Source: Frigoribacterium sp. Leaf186 (lineage in GTDB: Bacteria; Actinomycetota; Actinomycetes; Actinomycetales; Microbacteriaceae). From it: a stretch of 39,237 nt of DNA. Position numbers and translations under genes: made by a program. Within the stretch, counting starts at the first letter, position 1. Every line of letters begins with the position of its first letter. Below the pieces are notes generated by a model that was not told where the DNA came from, ran no database searches, and saw only the letters and a list, made by a program, of their open reading frames with translations. The stretch spans positions 488,787 to 528,023 of the forward strand of contig NZ_LMPQ01000001.1 in the NCBI RefSeq assembly GCF_001423905.1, in the 5' to 3' direction. This document shows positions 24,610 to 33,104 of the stretch, in pieces.

Positions 24610-26388
24610 ATGCCCCTGCCCATCGAGAACTACGCACTGATCGGCGACCTGCACACCGGATGCCTCGTGGGCACCGACGGCAGCATCGACTGGCTGTGCC
24701 TGCCCCGCTTCGACTCCGCCTCGACCTTCGGCGCCCTCCTCGGCGACCACGAGTCCGGCCGCTGGCTCGTGGCCCCGGCCGACCCCGACGCCACCTCGAC
24801 CCGGCGCTACGTCGAGGACACCTTCGTGCTCGTCACGCGCTGGACGACTCCCACCGGGGTCGTCGAGGTCACCGACCTGATGCCCTACGGCGACCGACGG
24901 GCCGACGTGGTCCGCCGCGTCACCGGCGTCTCGGGCACGGTCTCGATGCACGTCGACCTCGCCATCCGGTTCGGTTACGGCACGGCCGTGCCCTGGGTGC
25001 GGCAGGTGCCCGAGGGCGACGACACCGTGCTCGTCGCCACCGCGGGGCCCGACGCCGTCGTCGTCCGGGGGCCCCGGCTGACGGCGACGGACCACACCCA
25101 CGAGGCGACCTTCGACGTCGCACCGGGCGAGACCGTCGACCTCAGCCTCACCTGGTACCCGTCGCACCGCGAACCGCCCGCTCCGTTCGACGTGTCGGCC
25201 CGCATCGACGAGACCGTCGCTTGGTGGCAGGAGTGGGCGTCACGCTGCTCGGCGCCCGAGGTCTACGGCCGCGAGGTGCACCGCTCGCTGCTCATCCTGC
25301 GGGCCCTGACCAACGAGGACACCGGCGGCATCGTCGCCGCGGCGACCACGAGCCTGCCCGAGCAGTTCGGCGGCTCTCGCAACTGGGACTACCGGTACGT
25401 GTGGCTGCGCGACGCGTCGATGACGCTCCAGGCGCTCATCCTGCACGGGTACGCCGAAGAAGCCGACCGGTGGCGCGGCTGGTTGCTACGCGCCATCGCC
25501 GGCGACCCCGCCGACGTGCAGATCATGTACGGCCTGGCCGGCGAACGGTACCTCGACGAGCGCGAGGTCGACGGGCTGCCCGGCTACGAGGGGGCGTCCC
25601 CCGTGCGCGTCGGCAACGCCGCCTACGAGCAGTACCAGGGCGACATCTTCGGCGAGGTGATGGTCGCCCTGCACGAGGCCCGCCTGCTCGGCGTCGAGGA
25701 GAGCGAGTACTCCTGGCCGCTGCAACGCGCACTGATGCAGTACGTCGAGGACAACTGGACCCGCCCCGACAACGGCATCTGGGAGATCCGGGGCGAGCTG
25801 CAGCACTTCACCCACTCGCGCGTGATGATCTGGGCCGCCCTCGACCGGGCCATCCAGGGCGTCGAGCAGTTCGGCCTGGACGGCCCCGTCGACCGATGGC
25901 GCGGGTTGCGCGACGAGGTGCGCGCCGAGATCGAGACCCACGGCTGGAACGCCGACCGCGCCTCCTTCACCCAGCACTACGGCACGACCGAGGTCGACGC
26001 GTCCCTGCTGCAGCTGCCACAGGTCGGCTTCGTCGCCGCCGACGACCCGCGCATGCTCGGCACCGTCGCCGCGATCGAGCACGACCTGCTGCAGGACGGC
26101 CTGCTGATGCGCTACCGCACCGAGAGCGGCGTCGACGGGCTCGAGGGTGCCGAGAACCCCTTCTTGACCTGCTCGTTCTGGCTGGCCGAGCAGTACGCGG
26201 CCTCGGGGCGGGTCGACGACGCCGTCACCCTGATGGACCGCCTGGTGGGCTACTGCAACGACGTCGGCATGCTCTCCGAAGAGATCGAGGTCGCCACCGG
26301 ACGCCACGTCGGCAACACCCCGCAGGCCCTCTCGCACCTGGCGCTGGTGCGCGCGGCGGACGCGATCTCGAAGGCGAAGGCGCGCTAG
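24610..26388 (+). CDS. Glycoside hydrolase family 15 protein (trehalase/glucoamylase type)
   Basis: GH15 enzymes invert alpha-glucosidic bonds; close actinobacterial relatives are trehalases. The 592-residue product has an N-terminal beta domain (DUF5911-like; begins MPLPIENYALIGDLHTGCLVGTDGSIDWLCLPRFDS) and a C-terminal (alpha/alpha)6 barrel. The barrel carries RNWDYRYVWLRDAS near residue 258 and the acidic SEEIEVATGRHVGNTPQALSH, with Glu557/Glu558 as candidates for the catalytic base. There is no signal peptide, so it should act in the cytoplasm, consistent with trehalose turnover. It ends at a bidirectional hairpin facing zwf. Glucoamylase or isomaltose activity cannot be excluded. Confidence 0.87.
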   Translation: MPLPIENYALIGDLHTGCLVGTDGSIDWLCLPRFDSASTFGALLGDHESGRWLVAPADPDATSTRRYVEDTFVLVTRWTTPTGVVEVTDLMPYGDRRADVVRRVTGVSGTVSMHVDLAIRFGYGTAVPWVRQVPEGDDTVLVATAGPDAVVVRGPRLTATDHTHEATFDVAPGETVDLSLTWYPSHREPPAPFDVSARIDETVAWWQEWASRCSAPEVYGREVHRSLLILRALTNEDTGGIVAAATTSLPEQFGGSRNWDYRYVWLRDASMTLQALILHGYAEEADRWRGWLLRAIAGDPADVQIMYGLAGERYLDEREVDGLPGYEGASPVRVGNAAYEQYQGDIFGEVMVALHEARLLGVEESEYSWPLQRALMQYVEDNWTRPDNGIWEIRGELQHFTHSRVMIWAALDRAIQGVEQFGLDGPVDRWRGLRDEVRAEIETHGWNADRASFTQHYGTTEVDASLLQLPQVGFVAADDPRMLGTVAAIEHDLLQDGLLMRYRTESGVDGLEGAENPFLTCSFWLAEQYAASGRVDDAVTLMDRLVGYCNDVGMLSEEIEVATGRHVGNTPQALSHLALVRAADAISKAKAR

Positions 26389-26447
26389 GGCCCCGGTCGA
26401 CACCGCTGCCCGCCCGGTGGCGCCACCACGGCGACGCCCCGACGGCG

Positions 26448-26481
26448 ACGGCCGCCCTGCTCTGACGAGCGGGGCGGCCGT
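26448..26481. terminator. Bidirectional hairpin terminator between GH15 and zwf
   Basis: Arms 26448-26462 and 26467-26481 pair over 15 positions with one G-T wobble, around a TGAC loop. It lies 59 nt after the GH15 stop and 18 nt after the zwf stop, so it can serve both convergent genes. Confidence 0.75.
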
Positions 26482-26499
26482 GACGGATGACGCGAGGGA

Positions 26500-27864
26500 T
26501 CAGGCGGGCCAGTCCTTCGGACCGGTCGACCCGGCGGCGTAGGTGTCGAGCGGCACGCGGTCGGCCTTCCAGGCCTCGATCACGGGGGCGACGATCGCCC
26601 AGCAGCGCTCGGCGACGTCGCCACGGATCGACAGCGTCGGGTCGTCGTGGAAGATGCCGCTGAGCACCTCGCCGTAGGGGGTCAGCTCGGGCTTGCCGAG
26701 CGTCACCTGGAACGTCGACTTCTCGAGGTCGAAGGGGTTGCCCTTGCCGTTGGTCGTGACGCCGAGCTCCATCGTCTCGGGGCTGATCTCGATGCGCAGC
26801 GTGTCGGGCGTCGACGACCCGTTGAGGCCCTCGGGCAGCGCCGGCACCGGCTTGAAGGTGATGAGCACCTCTTTGCGGATCTTCGTCATGCCCTTGCCGG
26901 AGCGCAGGACGAACGGCACGCCCGCCCAGCGACGCGTCTTGACCTCGAACTCGACCTCAGCCAGGGTCTCGGTCTGACGCTCGACGTCGACGCCGTCCTC
27001 GTCGGCGTACGCGGGGACGTCCTTGCCGTCGATGGTGCCGGCGGAGTACTGCGCGCGCCGGCTCGAGGCGATCGGGTCGGCGCCCTTGACCCAGGTGGCC
27101 CGCAGCACGCGGGCGATCTCGCTGCGCAGCTCGACCGAGTCGATGCTCGACGGAGCGTCCATCGCGATGACCGCCAGCACCTGCAGGAGGTGGCTCTGGA
27201 TCATGTCGATCAGGGCGCCGGCCTTGTCGTAGTACTGGGCGCGACCCTCGAGGCCGAGGACCTCGTCGTAGAAGATCTCGACCTTCTCGATGTTGTCGCC
27301 GTTCCAGACCGGCTCGAACAGGCGGTTCGCGAAGCGCAGGCCGATCATGTTCAGCACGGTCGCGCGACCCAGGAAGTGGTCGGTGCGGTGGATGCGCTCT
27401 TCGGGGACGATCTTGAGCAGCTCGGCGTTCAGTTCGCGAGCGCTCTCTTCGTCGGAGCCGAACGGCTTCTCGAGGGCGAGGCGGAGGCCGTCGGGCAGGT
27501 CGATCTCGGCGAGCGCCTGGATCACCTTGGTGCTGATGGCGGGCGGCAGGGCGAAGTACATCACCGGGGTGCCCTCGCTGGCCTCGAAGAGGGCCTTCAG
27601 GTGCTCGACCGTGGTCGGGTCGCCCTGGATGTAGCGGCTCGACGCGAGGGTCTTCTTGGCCAGGTCGCTGCCGGCGTCGCCGTTGAAGGCGGTCGTGACG
27701 ACGTCGTCCCATTCTTCGGGGCTGCGCTCGCTTCGACCGGTGCCGATCAGCTGGACGTCGACGCCGCGGTCGCTCTTCAGCAGGCTCGCGAGGCCGGGGA
27801 GCAGCAGACGCTCGGTGAGGTCTCCGCTGGCTCCGAGGATGATGAGGGTGGTGGTGTCTGTCAC
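26500..27864 (-). CDS. zwf: Glucose-6-phosphate dehydrogenase family protein, divergent paralogue
   Basis: The family oxidises glucose 6-phosphate to 6-phosphogluconolactone with NAD(P)+. The 454-residue product (GTG 27864) has the Rossmann motif GASGDLT at 11-17 and the conserved EKPFG and AGALIDMIQSHLLQ segments. It differs from the consensus at key places. The active-site signature RIDHYLGKE reads RTDHFLGRA (162-168), replacing the substrate-contacting lysine by Arg167, and the GDLAKRKL segment reads GDLTERLL. It is short and lies away from tkt, tal or opcA. It may be a second isozyme with other cofactor or sugar preference, or poorly active. A consensus TTGACA (minus strand, 27947-27942) is upstream but no good -10 follows. 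Confidence 0.82.
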   Translation of the reverse strand: MTDTTTLIILGASGDLTERLLLPGLASLLKSDRGVDVQLIGTGRSERSPEEWDDVVTTAFNGDAGSDLAKKTLASSRYIQGDPTTVEHLKALFEASEGTPVMYFALPPAISTKVIQALAEIDLPDGLRLALEKPFGSDEESARELNAELLKIVPEERIHRTDHFLGRATVLNMIGLRFANRLFEPVWNGDNIEKVEIFYDEVLGLEGRAQYYDKAGALIDMIQSHLLQVLAVIAMDAPSSIDSVELRSEIARVLRATWVKGADPIASSRRAQYSAGTIDGKDVPAYADEDGVDVERQTETLAEVEFEVKTRRWAGVPFVLRSGKGMTKIRKEVLITFKPVPALPEGLNGSSTPDTLRIEISPETMELGVTTNGKGNPFDLEKSTFQVTLGKPELTPYGEVLSGIFHDDPTLSIRGDVAERCWAIVAPVIEAWKADRVPLDTYAAGSTGPKDWPA

Positions 27865-28066
27865 AGTGCAGCTTTCGTGGGGAGGGCGGCGATCGTGTCG
27901 TCGCTGGTCGATCGGGCGGCGGGGGTTCTCGGGGCCACGGGTGTCAACGCACAGGGGGGACGGGCATTCCCGTCGACCGCCCCGGCCGGGTGGGGGCACG
28001 GGTCGCGTCTCGGCGCCGGTGCCCGGTCAACCGTACTGCTCCCGGGCGGCGAGCGCCGTATCGAGG

Positions 28067-29359
28067 TCAGCGACCGGCGTCGGCGTCGGAGTCCTGCACC
28101 GTGTCGTGCGGGGCGGTGTCGCGGGGCGCGCTGTCGTCGTCGACCGGGCCCGTGCTGTCGGTGCCGCCCACGCGGCCGCCGGCACCGTCGTCGGCCGTCG
28201 CGCGCGCCTCCTCGGCAGCGTCGTCCTCGGGGCGGGGCGCGGTGGTGTCGTCCGGGTCGAGGGCGGCGATGACGCGCCCGAGCGAGACCGCGATCGACAC
28301 GCCACCGCTCGTGGCGGTGGTGGGGCGATCGCGGTGGCGGTCGACGGCGTCCCAGAGGTCGGCGACGCGTCGGCGGGCGTCGGTGAACGCGTCGGCGTCG
28401 TCGGTGCCGTGGCGCCGGATGACGGTGGCGACGCCGTGCACGGCGCGGGCGACGTCGGGCGCGAGGTCGTCGGGCATGCCGATCTGGCGGCCGATGCGTC
28501 GACCGAGGATGCCCGAGACCTCGGCGACGTCCTGCAGGTGGAACGACACGCGCTCGTAGACGGCGAGGTCGGCGTACTCCTGCGAGAGGTCCCGGCGCCG
28601 CAGCAGCCGACGGGGGTTCAGGTGTCGGGACTCGTCGGCGAACCGGACGGCCTCGCGCACCCGCCGCAGCGTGCTCGGCAGGACGCCGACGCGGCGTTCC
28701 CACTCGTCGTCCTCGAGCGGCCAGGTCGTCTCGAACACCCCGGCGATCTCGTCGGCCCGGTCGGCGAGCGAGTCCCGGACGCGGGCGAGGCGCCCGTCGG
28801 CGCGCGAGGAGTAGAGCGGGGGCACGAGCACCAGGTTGACCACGACTCCGACGACGACGCCGACGCCCACCTGCACGACGTAACCCAGCGAGTAGGCCTC
28901 GGCGTTCGCGCCGCCGAGCAGCAGGACGAACAGTCCGGCCGTCAGCACCCAGTCCCGGCCGGCACCGAGCCAGCGGATGCCTGCCACGAGCACGCCCACC
29001 CCGACGACGAGCGCAACGGCGAGCACGCCGGGCTGGCCCTCTTGCAGGGCGAAGACCGTGGTGGCGAGGACGATGCCGACGACGAGGCCGAGCAGCACCT
29101 GGAACCCCTGCCGCACCGAGCTCTTGATGGTCGGGTACATGGCGATGACGGCGCCGAGCGGGGCGTAGTAGGGGTACTCGGCCGCGACGCCCGGCACGTG
29201 CGGGGCGATCCAGTAGGCGAGCGCCGCGGCGAGCGCGGTCTTCACGGCGAGCAGGAGGCGCGGCTGGGCCAGCAGGACGCGGGTCCAGTGGGTCGCGGTG
29301 CGGGCCTCGCGACGCAGTGCGCCCCCGCGACGGGGCGGGGCGGGGCGTCGATCGGGCAT
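28067..29359 (-). CDS. FUSC-family integral membrane protein (aromatic acid exporter-like)
   Basis: The 430-residue product has an N-terminal bundle of about six hydrophobic helices (residues 30-170; TALAAALAYWIA, YPYYAPLGAVIAMYPTIKSSVRQGFQVLLGLVVGIV). This matches FUSC/ArAE-type efflux proteins such as AaeB and YccS. A long helical cytoplasmic domain follows, then an acidic, Asp/Thr-rich disordered tail. The substrate is unknown. ATG 29359 is preferred because CATCAT on the coding strand lies 6 nt upstream and the similarity begins near it; the frame stays open further. It is divergent from dnaE2 across a repeat-rich 163-bp region. Confidence 0.82.
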   Translation of the reverse strand: MPDRRPAPPRRGGALRREARTATHWTRVLLAQPRLLLAVKTALAAALAYWIAPHVPGVAAEYPYYAPLGAVIAMYPTIKSSVRQGFQVLLGLVVGIVLATTVFALQEGQPGVLAVALVVGVGVLVAGIRWLGAGRDWVLTAGLFVLLLGGANAEAYSLGYVVQVGVGVVVGVVVNLVLVPPLYSSRADGRLARVRDSLADRADEIAGVFETTWPLEDDEWERRVGVLPSTLRRVREAVRFADESRHLNPRRLLRRRDLSQEYADLAVYERVSFHLQDVAEVSGILGRRIGRQIGMPDDLAPDVARAVHGVATVIRRHGTDDADAFTDARRRVADLWDAVDRHRDRPTTATSGGVSIAVSLGRVIAALDPDDTTAPRPEDDAAEEARATADDGAGGRVGGTDSTGPVDDDSAPRDTAPHDTVQDSDADAGR

Positions 29360-29386
29360 GCCCCGATGATGACAGGCCGCGGGACG

Positions 29387-29449
29387 GGACGGGCGGGTCG
29401 GACGCTCGGACGGGCGGGTCGGACGCCGGGACGGGCGCGACGGGTCGCC
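29387..29449 (+). repeat. 21-nt tandem array between the FUSC gene and dnaE2, 3 copies
   Basis: Copies start at 29387, 29408 and 29429, the first two nearly identical (GGACGGGCGGGTCGGACGC) and the third degenerate. They end 11 nt before the dnaE2 -10 and would cover its -35 region. Confidence 0.75.
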
Positions 29450-29459
29450 CGTGGCGACG

Positions 29460-29465
29460 TACACT
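29460..29465 (+). promoter_or_regulatory. -10-like hexamer of dnaE2
   Basis: TACACT lies 2 nt upstream of the LexA box and would place the transcription start inside or at the edge of the box. Confidence 0.5.
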
Positions 29466-29467
29466 GG

Positions 29468-29483
29468 TCGAACACCTGTTCGA
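29468..29483. promoter_or_regulatory. LexA (SOS) box before dnaE2
   Basis: TCGAACACCTGTTCGA is a perfect actinobacterial SOS box (GAAC-N4-GTTC with TC/GA flanks), 39 nt upstream of the dnaE2 ATG. Confidence 0.92.
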
Positions 29484-29522
29484 ACGACCCGGCCGGGGGT
29501 TCAGCAGCCCGAGGTACCGACC

Positions 29523-32500
29523 ATGAGCTTCACCCATCTGCGCGTCGCGTCGGCGTTCAGCGCCCACCACGGCACGGCGCACCCGAAGGCGCTCGTCGAC
29601 GCCGCCGTCGCGGCGGGGGCGGACGCCGCGGCGATCACCGATCGCGACGGGCTGTACGGGGCGATCCGCCACATCGGGGCGTGCCGGACGGCGGGCGTCG
29701 ACCCGATCGTCGGGGTCGAGCTGGGCTGCCGCGACGACCGCGAGGGGGTCGTGGGGGGCGCGTCCGCCGGTGCGGCCGACGTGCAGGGGGGGTCGGCCGG
29801 GTCGTCCGCCGTCGACCGCATCGTGGTGCTGGCGCACGGGGCGCGGGGCGGTGGCCCCGCGAAGGCCGGGTGGGCTGCGCTGTGCCGCCTGATCAGCGCG
29901 TCGCACGGGCGGGCCACCCGCAAGGCCAGCGGCAGCGCCAACAGCGTCGCGACGATCGCCCGTTCGCGGGTGCGCGGGTTCGTGCAGGGCGAGACCGAGC
30001 CCGCGGCGACCGTCCTGCTGGGGCCCGACTCCGACGTCGGGCGACTCGTGCAGGCCGGACGGCACCGCGAGGCCGCGGCGTCCCTCGCGGACTGGGCGGC
30101 GGCCCTGCCGGGCGGGGTCGTGGTCGAGGTGGTCTGCCACCTGACCGAGCCGGGTGAGAGCCGCAGCATCCGGCACGCGGCGCGCATGCTCGAGCTCGCC
30201 GACCACGTCGGGGTGCCGGCCGTGCTGACGAACGCCGTGCGCTACCTCGACCCCGACGAGGCGGTCACGGCCGACGTGCTCGACTCGGCAGGTCACCTGG
30301 CGGCGCTCGGGTCGTTCCGCCCACAGCCCAACGCGCAGGCGTACCTCAAGGGCCACGGCGACATGCGCCGGTTGGCCCGCCTGGTGAGCGACGCGTCGTC
30401 GTTGCCGCGCAGCGCCGGCGACGAGATGCTCGCCGCGACCGAGCGGCTGGCCGACCGGTGCCGGCTCGACCCCGTCGCCGACCTCGGCTGGGGCCGGCCG
30501 AAGGTGCCGGAGCTCAGCGCGATCGGCGTCGACGGCGACCCCGACCAGGCCCTGTTCCGGCGGGCCGAGGCGGGCGTCACCGAGCGGTTCGGCGACGCCG
30601 ACCGCGCCCTGCGCGACAAGGTCGAGAACCGCATGCGCTACGAGCTCGGCATCATCACCGGCTTCGGCTTCGCGGGGTACTTCCTCACCGTGGCCGACGT
30701 CTCGGCGCTGATGCGCGACCTGCGGGTGCGCAACGCGGCACGCGGCTCGGGTGCCGGCAGCCTGGTCACCTACCTGCTGCGCATCTCGAACGTCGACCCG
30801 ATCGAGCACGACCTGCTGTTCGAGCGGTTCCTCGGCAACAAGCGCGAGACCCTGCCCGACATCGACATCGACGTCGAGGCGGCCAGGCGACACGAGGTCT
30901 ACCGGGCGATCTTCGACCGGTACGGCAGCAACCGGGTCACGCTCATGTCGATGCAGTCCACCTACCGGGGTCGCGGTGCGGTGCGCGACGCCGGTCTCGC
31001 CCTGGGGCTCGACGACGAGCAGATCGACCTGGTGGCGAAGAACGTCTGGCGCTCGAACGCCCGCGACTTGCGCACCGCGATGGCCGAGAAGCCCGAGCTG
31101 CGCGAGATCGCCGAGCTGGCCCGCAGCAACGACCAGATCGACCTGCTGGTCGACCTCAGCGAACGGCTCGACCGCCTGCCCCGGCACATCTCGATGCACC
31201 CGTGCGGGGTGATCCTCGGCGACTCCGACCTGCTCAGCACCACGCCCGTGCAGCCGAGCGGCATCGGTCTGCCGATGAGCCAGTTCGACAAGCACGACAT
31301 GAACGACGCCGGCCTGCTGAAGCTCGACGTCCTCGGGGTCCGCATGCAGAGCTCACTGGCCTACGCCCTCGACGAGATCGAACGGGTGAACGGTCCGCGC
31401 GCCGCCCTCGCCGGAGCCCTGCCGGTCGACGTGCCGTACGTGAACCGTCAGGGGCGCATCGAGCTCGACGAGATCCCCCACGACGACGAGCCCACCTTCG
31501 AGGCGATCCGCACGACGCACACGCTCGGCATGTTCCAGATCGAGAGCCCGGGGCAGCGCGAGCTGATCGGCAAGATGCAGCCCGACCGCTACGAAGACCT
31601 CATCGCCGACATCTCGCTGTTCCGGCCCGGCCCGATGAAGGGCAACATGATCGCGCCCTTCCTCGACACCAAGCACGGGTTCCAGCAGCCCGACTACCTG
31701 CACCCGAGCTTCGCCGCGTTCCTCGACGACAGCTACGGCGTGGTCATCTACCACGAGCACGTGCTGCGCATCCTCGAGGCCACCATGCAGGTGTCCCTCG
31801 CCGAGGCCGACGAGATCCGGCGCCACATGGGCAAGGGTGACGACGACGCCCTCGAGGCCACCTTCCGCGAGCGCACCCGGGGCAACCTCGACCCCGCGAC
31901 CGGGCGTCGCCGTTTCGACGACGCCGCGGTCGACCGCATCTGGGCGGCGCTCAAGGGGTTCGGGTCGTTCGGCTTCTGCAAGGCCCACGGCGCCGCGTTC
32001 GCCCTGCCCACCTACCAGAGCGCCTGGCTGAAGACCCACTACCCGGCCGAGTTCCTGGCCGGCATCCTCACCCACGACCCGGGCATGTACCCGAAGCGGC
32101 TGCTGTTGACCGAGGCCCGACGCATGGGCGTGCCCGTGCTGCCGCTCGACGTCAACGCCTCGACCGACGTCTACCGGGTCGAGCGCCTCCGTCCGCCGGC
32201 GACCCCGATCGCCCCGACCCGGGTCGGTGACCTCGGGCTGAGGCTCTCGCTGGCCGACGTGCACGGCATCAGCGACGCCGAGCTGGCCCGGGTGGTCGTG
32301 AACCGCCCCTACGACTCGATCACCGACTTCTGGCAGCGGGCGACGCCGTCACGGTCGCTGTTCGAACGCCTGGCCCAGGTCGGCGCCCTCGACTCGGTCG
32401 CGGGGCCCGGTCGCACCCGCGGCGACGTCCTCGCCCGGGTGCGGGCCCTCACCGGCCGGTCGTCCCGCCCCCGGGCCGCCGACGTCGAGAACCAGCTCGA

Positions 32501-33011
32501 CTTCTCGATCGACGACTCCGACACGGTGCCGACCGGGACGCCCGACGTCGGTGCCCGGCAGCGCGTCAGCGACGAGCTCGACATCCTGTCGATGGAGGTC
32601 AGCGAGCACGTGATCGAGAGCTACCGGCCGATGCTCGACGACCTCGGCGTGGTGCGGGCCGCCGACCTCCGCGACCACTGGAACGGCACGACCGTCCTCG
32701 TCGCGGGCATCCGCATCGCCACCCAGACCCCGCCGATGCGCAGCGGCAAGCGCGTCGTCTTCATCAGCCTCGACGACGGCAGCGGCTGCTCGGACTCGAC
32801 GTTCTTCGAGGAGGCCCAGGCCCGCGCCGGCTCCCTGTTGTTCGGCACGCAGCTCATGCTGATCCAGGGGCGCACCCGTCGCACCGGCGAGCGCGGCATC
32901 TCGCTCGAGGCCGAGAACGCGTGGGACCTCAAGGCGATGTGGCGCGACTGGAACGCGACCCGCGCCTCCTCGTCCCGCGCCTCCACGTCCCTGGCAGTCG
33001 AGAACTCCTGA
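29523..33011 (+). CDS. dnaE2: Error-prone DNA polymerase DnaE2 (ImuC)
   Basis: DnaE2 is the C-family translesion polymerase of the SOS mutasome and normally works with ImuA' and ImuB. The 1162-residue product has an N-terminal PHP domain (MSFTHLRVASAFSAHHGTAHP), the polymerase palm with the catalytic aspartates in PDIDIDVEA (446-450), FRPGPMKGNM, the HhH region and a C-terminal OB domain (TTVLVAGIRIATQTPP). After that comes a short Ser/Arg/Ala tail built from the 9-mer repeated elsewhere in the window. The ATG has GAGG 8 nt upstream and a perfect LexA box. There is no imuA' or imuB beside it. A low-complexity insert rich in Gly, Ala and Ser interrupts the N-terminal domain near residues 75-98. 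Confidence 0.95.
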   Translation: MSFTHLRVASAFSAHHGTAHPKALVDAAVAAGADAAAITDRDGLYGAIRHIGACRTAGVDPIVGVELGCRDDREGVVGGASAGAADVQGGSAGSSAVDRIVVLAHGARGGGPAKAGWAALCRLISASHGRATRKASGSANSVATIARSRVRGFVQGETEPAATVLLGPDSDVGRLVQAGRHREAAASLADWAAALPGGVVVEVVCHLTEPGESRSIRHAARMLELADHVGVPAVLTNAVRYLDPDEAVTADVLDSAGHLAALGSFRPQPNAQAYLKGHGDMRRLARLVSDASSLPRSAGDEMLAATERLADRCRLDPVADLGWGRPKVPELSAIGVDGDPDQALFRRAEAGVTERFGDADRALRDKVENRMRYELGIITGFGFAGYFLTVADVSALMRDLRVRNAARGSGAGSLVTYLLRISNVDPIEHDLLFERFLGNKRETLPDIDIDVEAARRHEVYRAIFDRYGSNRVTLMSMQSTYRGRGAVRDAGLALGLDDEQIDLVAKNVWRSNARDLRTAMAEKPELREIAELARSNDQIDLLVDLSERLDRLPRHISMHPCGVILGDSDLLSTTPVQPSGIGLPMSQFDKHDMNDAGLLKLDVLGVRMQSSLAYALDEIERVNGPRAALAGALPVDVPYVNRQGRIELDEIPHDDEPTFEAIRTTHTLGMFQIESPGQRELIGKMQPDRYEDLIADISLFRPGPMKGNMIAPFLDTKHGFQQPDYLHPSFAAFLDDSYGVVIYHEHVLRILEATMQVSLAEADEIRRHMGKGDDDALEATFRERTRGNLDPATGRRRFDDAAVDRIWAALKGFGSFGFCKAHGAAFALPTYQSAWLKTHYPAEFLAGILTHDPGMYPKRLLLTEARRMGVPVLPLDVNASTDVYRVERLRPPATPIAPTRVGDLGLRLSLADVHGISDAELARVVVNRPYDSITDFWQRATPSRSLFERLAQVGALDSVAGPGRTRGDVLARVRALTGRSSRPRAADVENQLDFSIDDSDTVPTGTPDVGARQRVSDELDILSMEVSEHVIESYRPMLDDLGVVRAADLRDHWNGTTVLVAGIRIATQTPPMRSGKRVVFISLDDGSGCSDSTFFEEAQARAGSLLFGTQLMLIQGRTRRTGERGISLEAENAWDLKAMWRDWNATRASSSRASTSLAVENS

Positions 33012-33092
33012 CCCATGCCGCGCCCGCCCGCTCCGGGGCCGCCGTCACGGGCCGGCCGACGCACCGACCAGGAATCACCGACGCCCCGTGCG

Positions 33093-33098
33093 TAGGGT
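33093..33098 (+). promoter_or_regulatory. -10-like hexamer of the GST gene
   Basis: TAGGGT is 6 nt before the ATG at 33105, fitting a leaderless transcript. GGGTGG could also act as a weak ribosome-binding site on a longer message. Confidence 0.45.
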
Positions 33099-33104
33099 GG
33101 CGCC

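Noticed and set aside
27942-27947. Promoter of zwf based on a perfect TTGACA
   Set aside because: No acceptable -10 follows at 16-19 nt on the minus strand, so the hexamer alone is not called a promoter.
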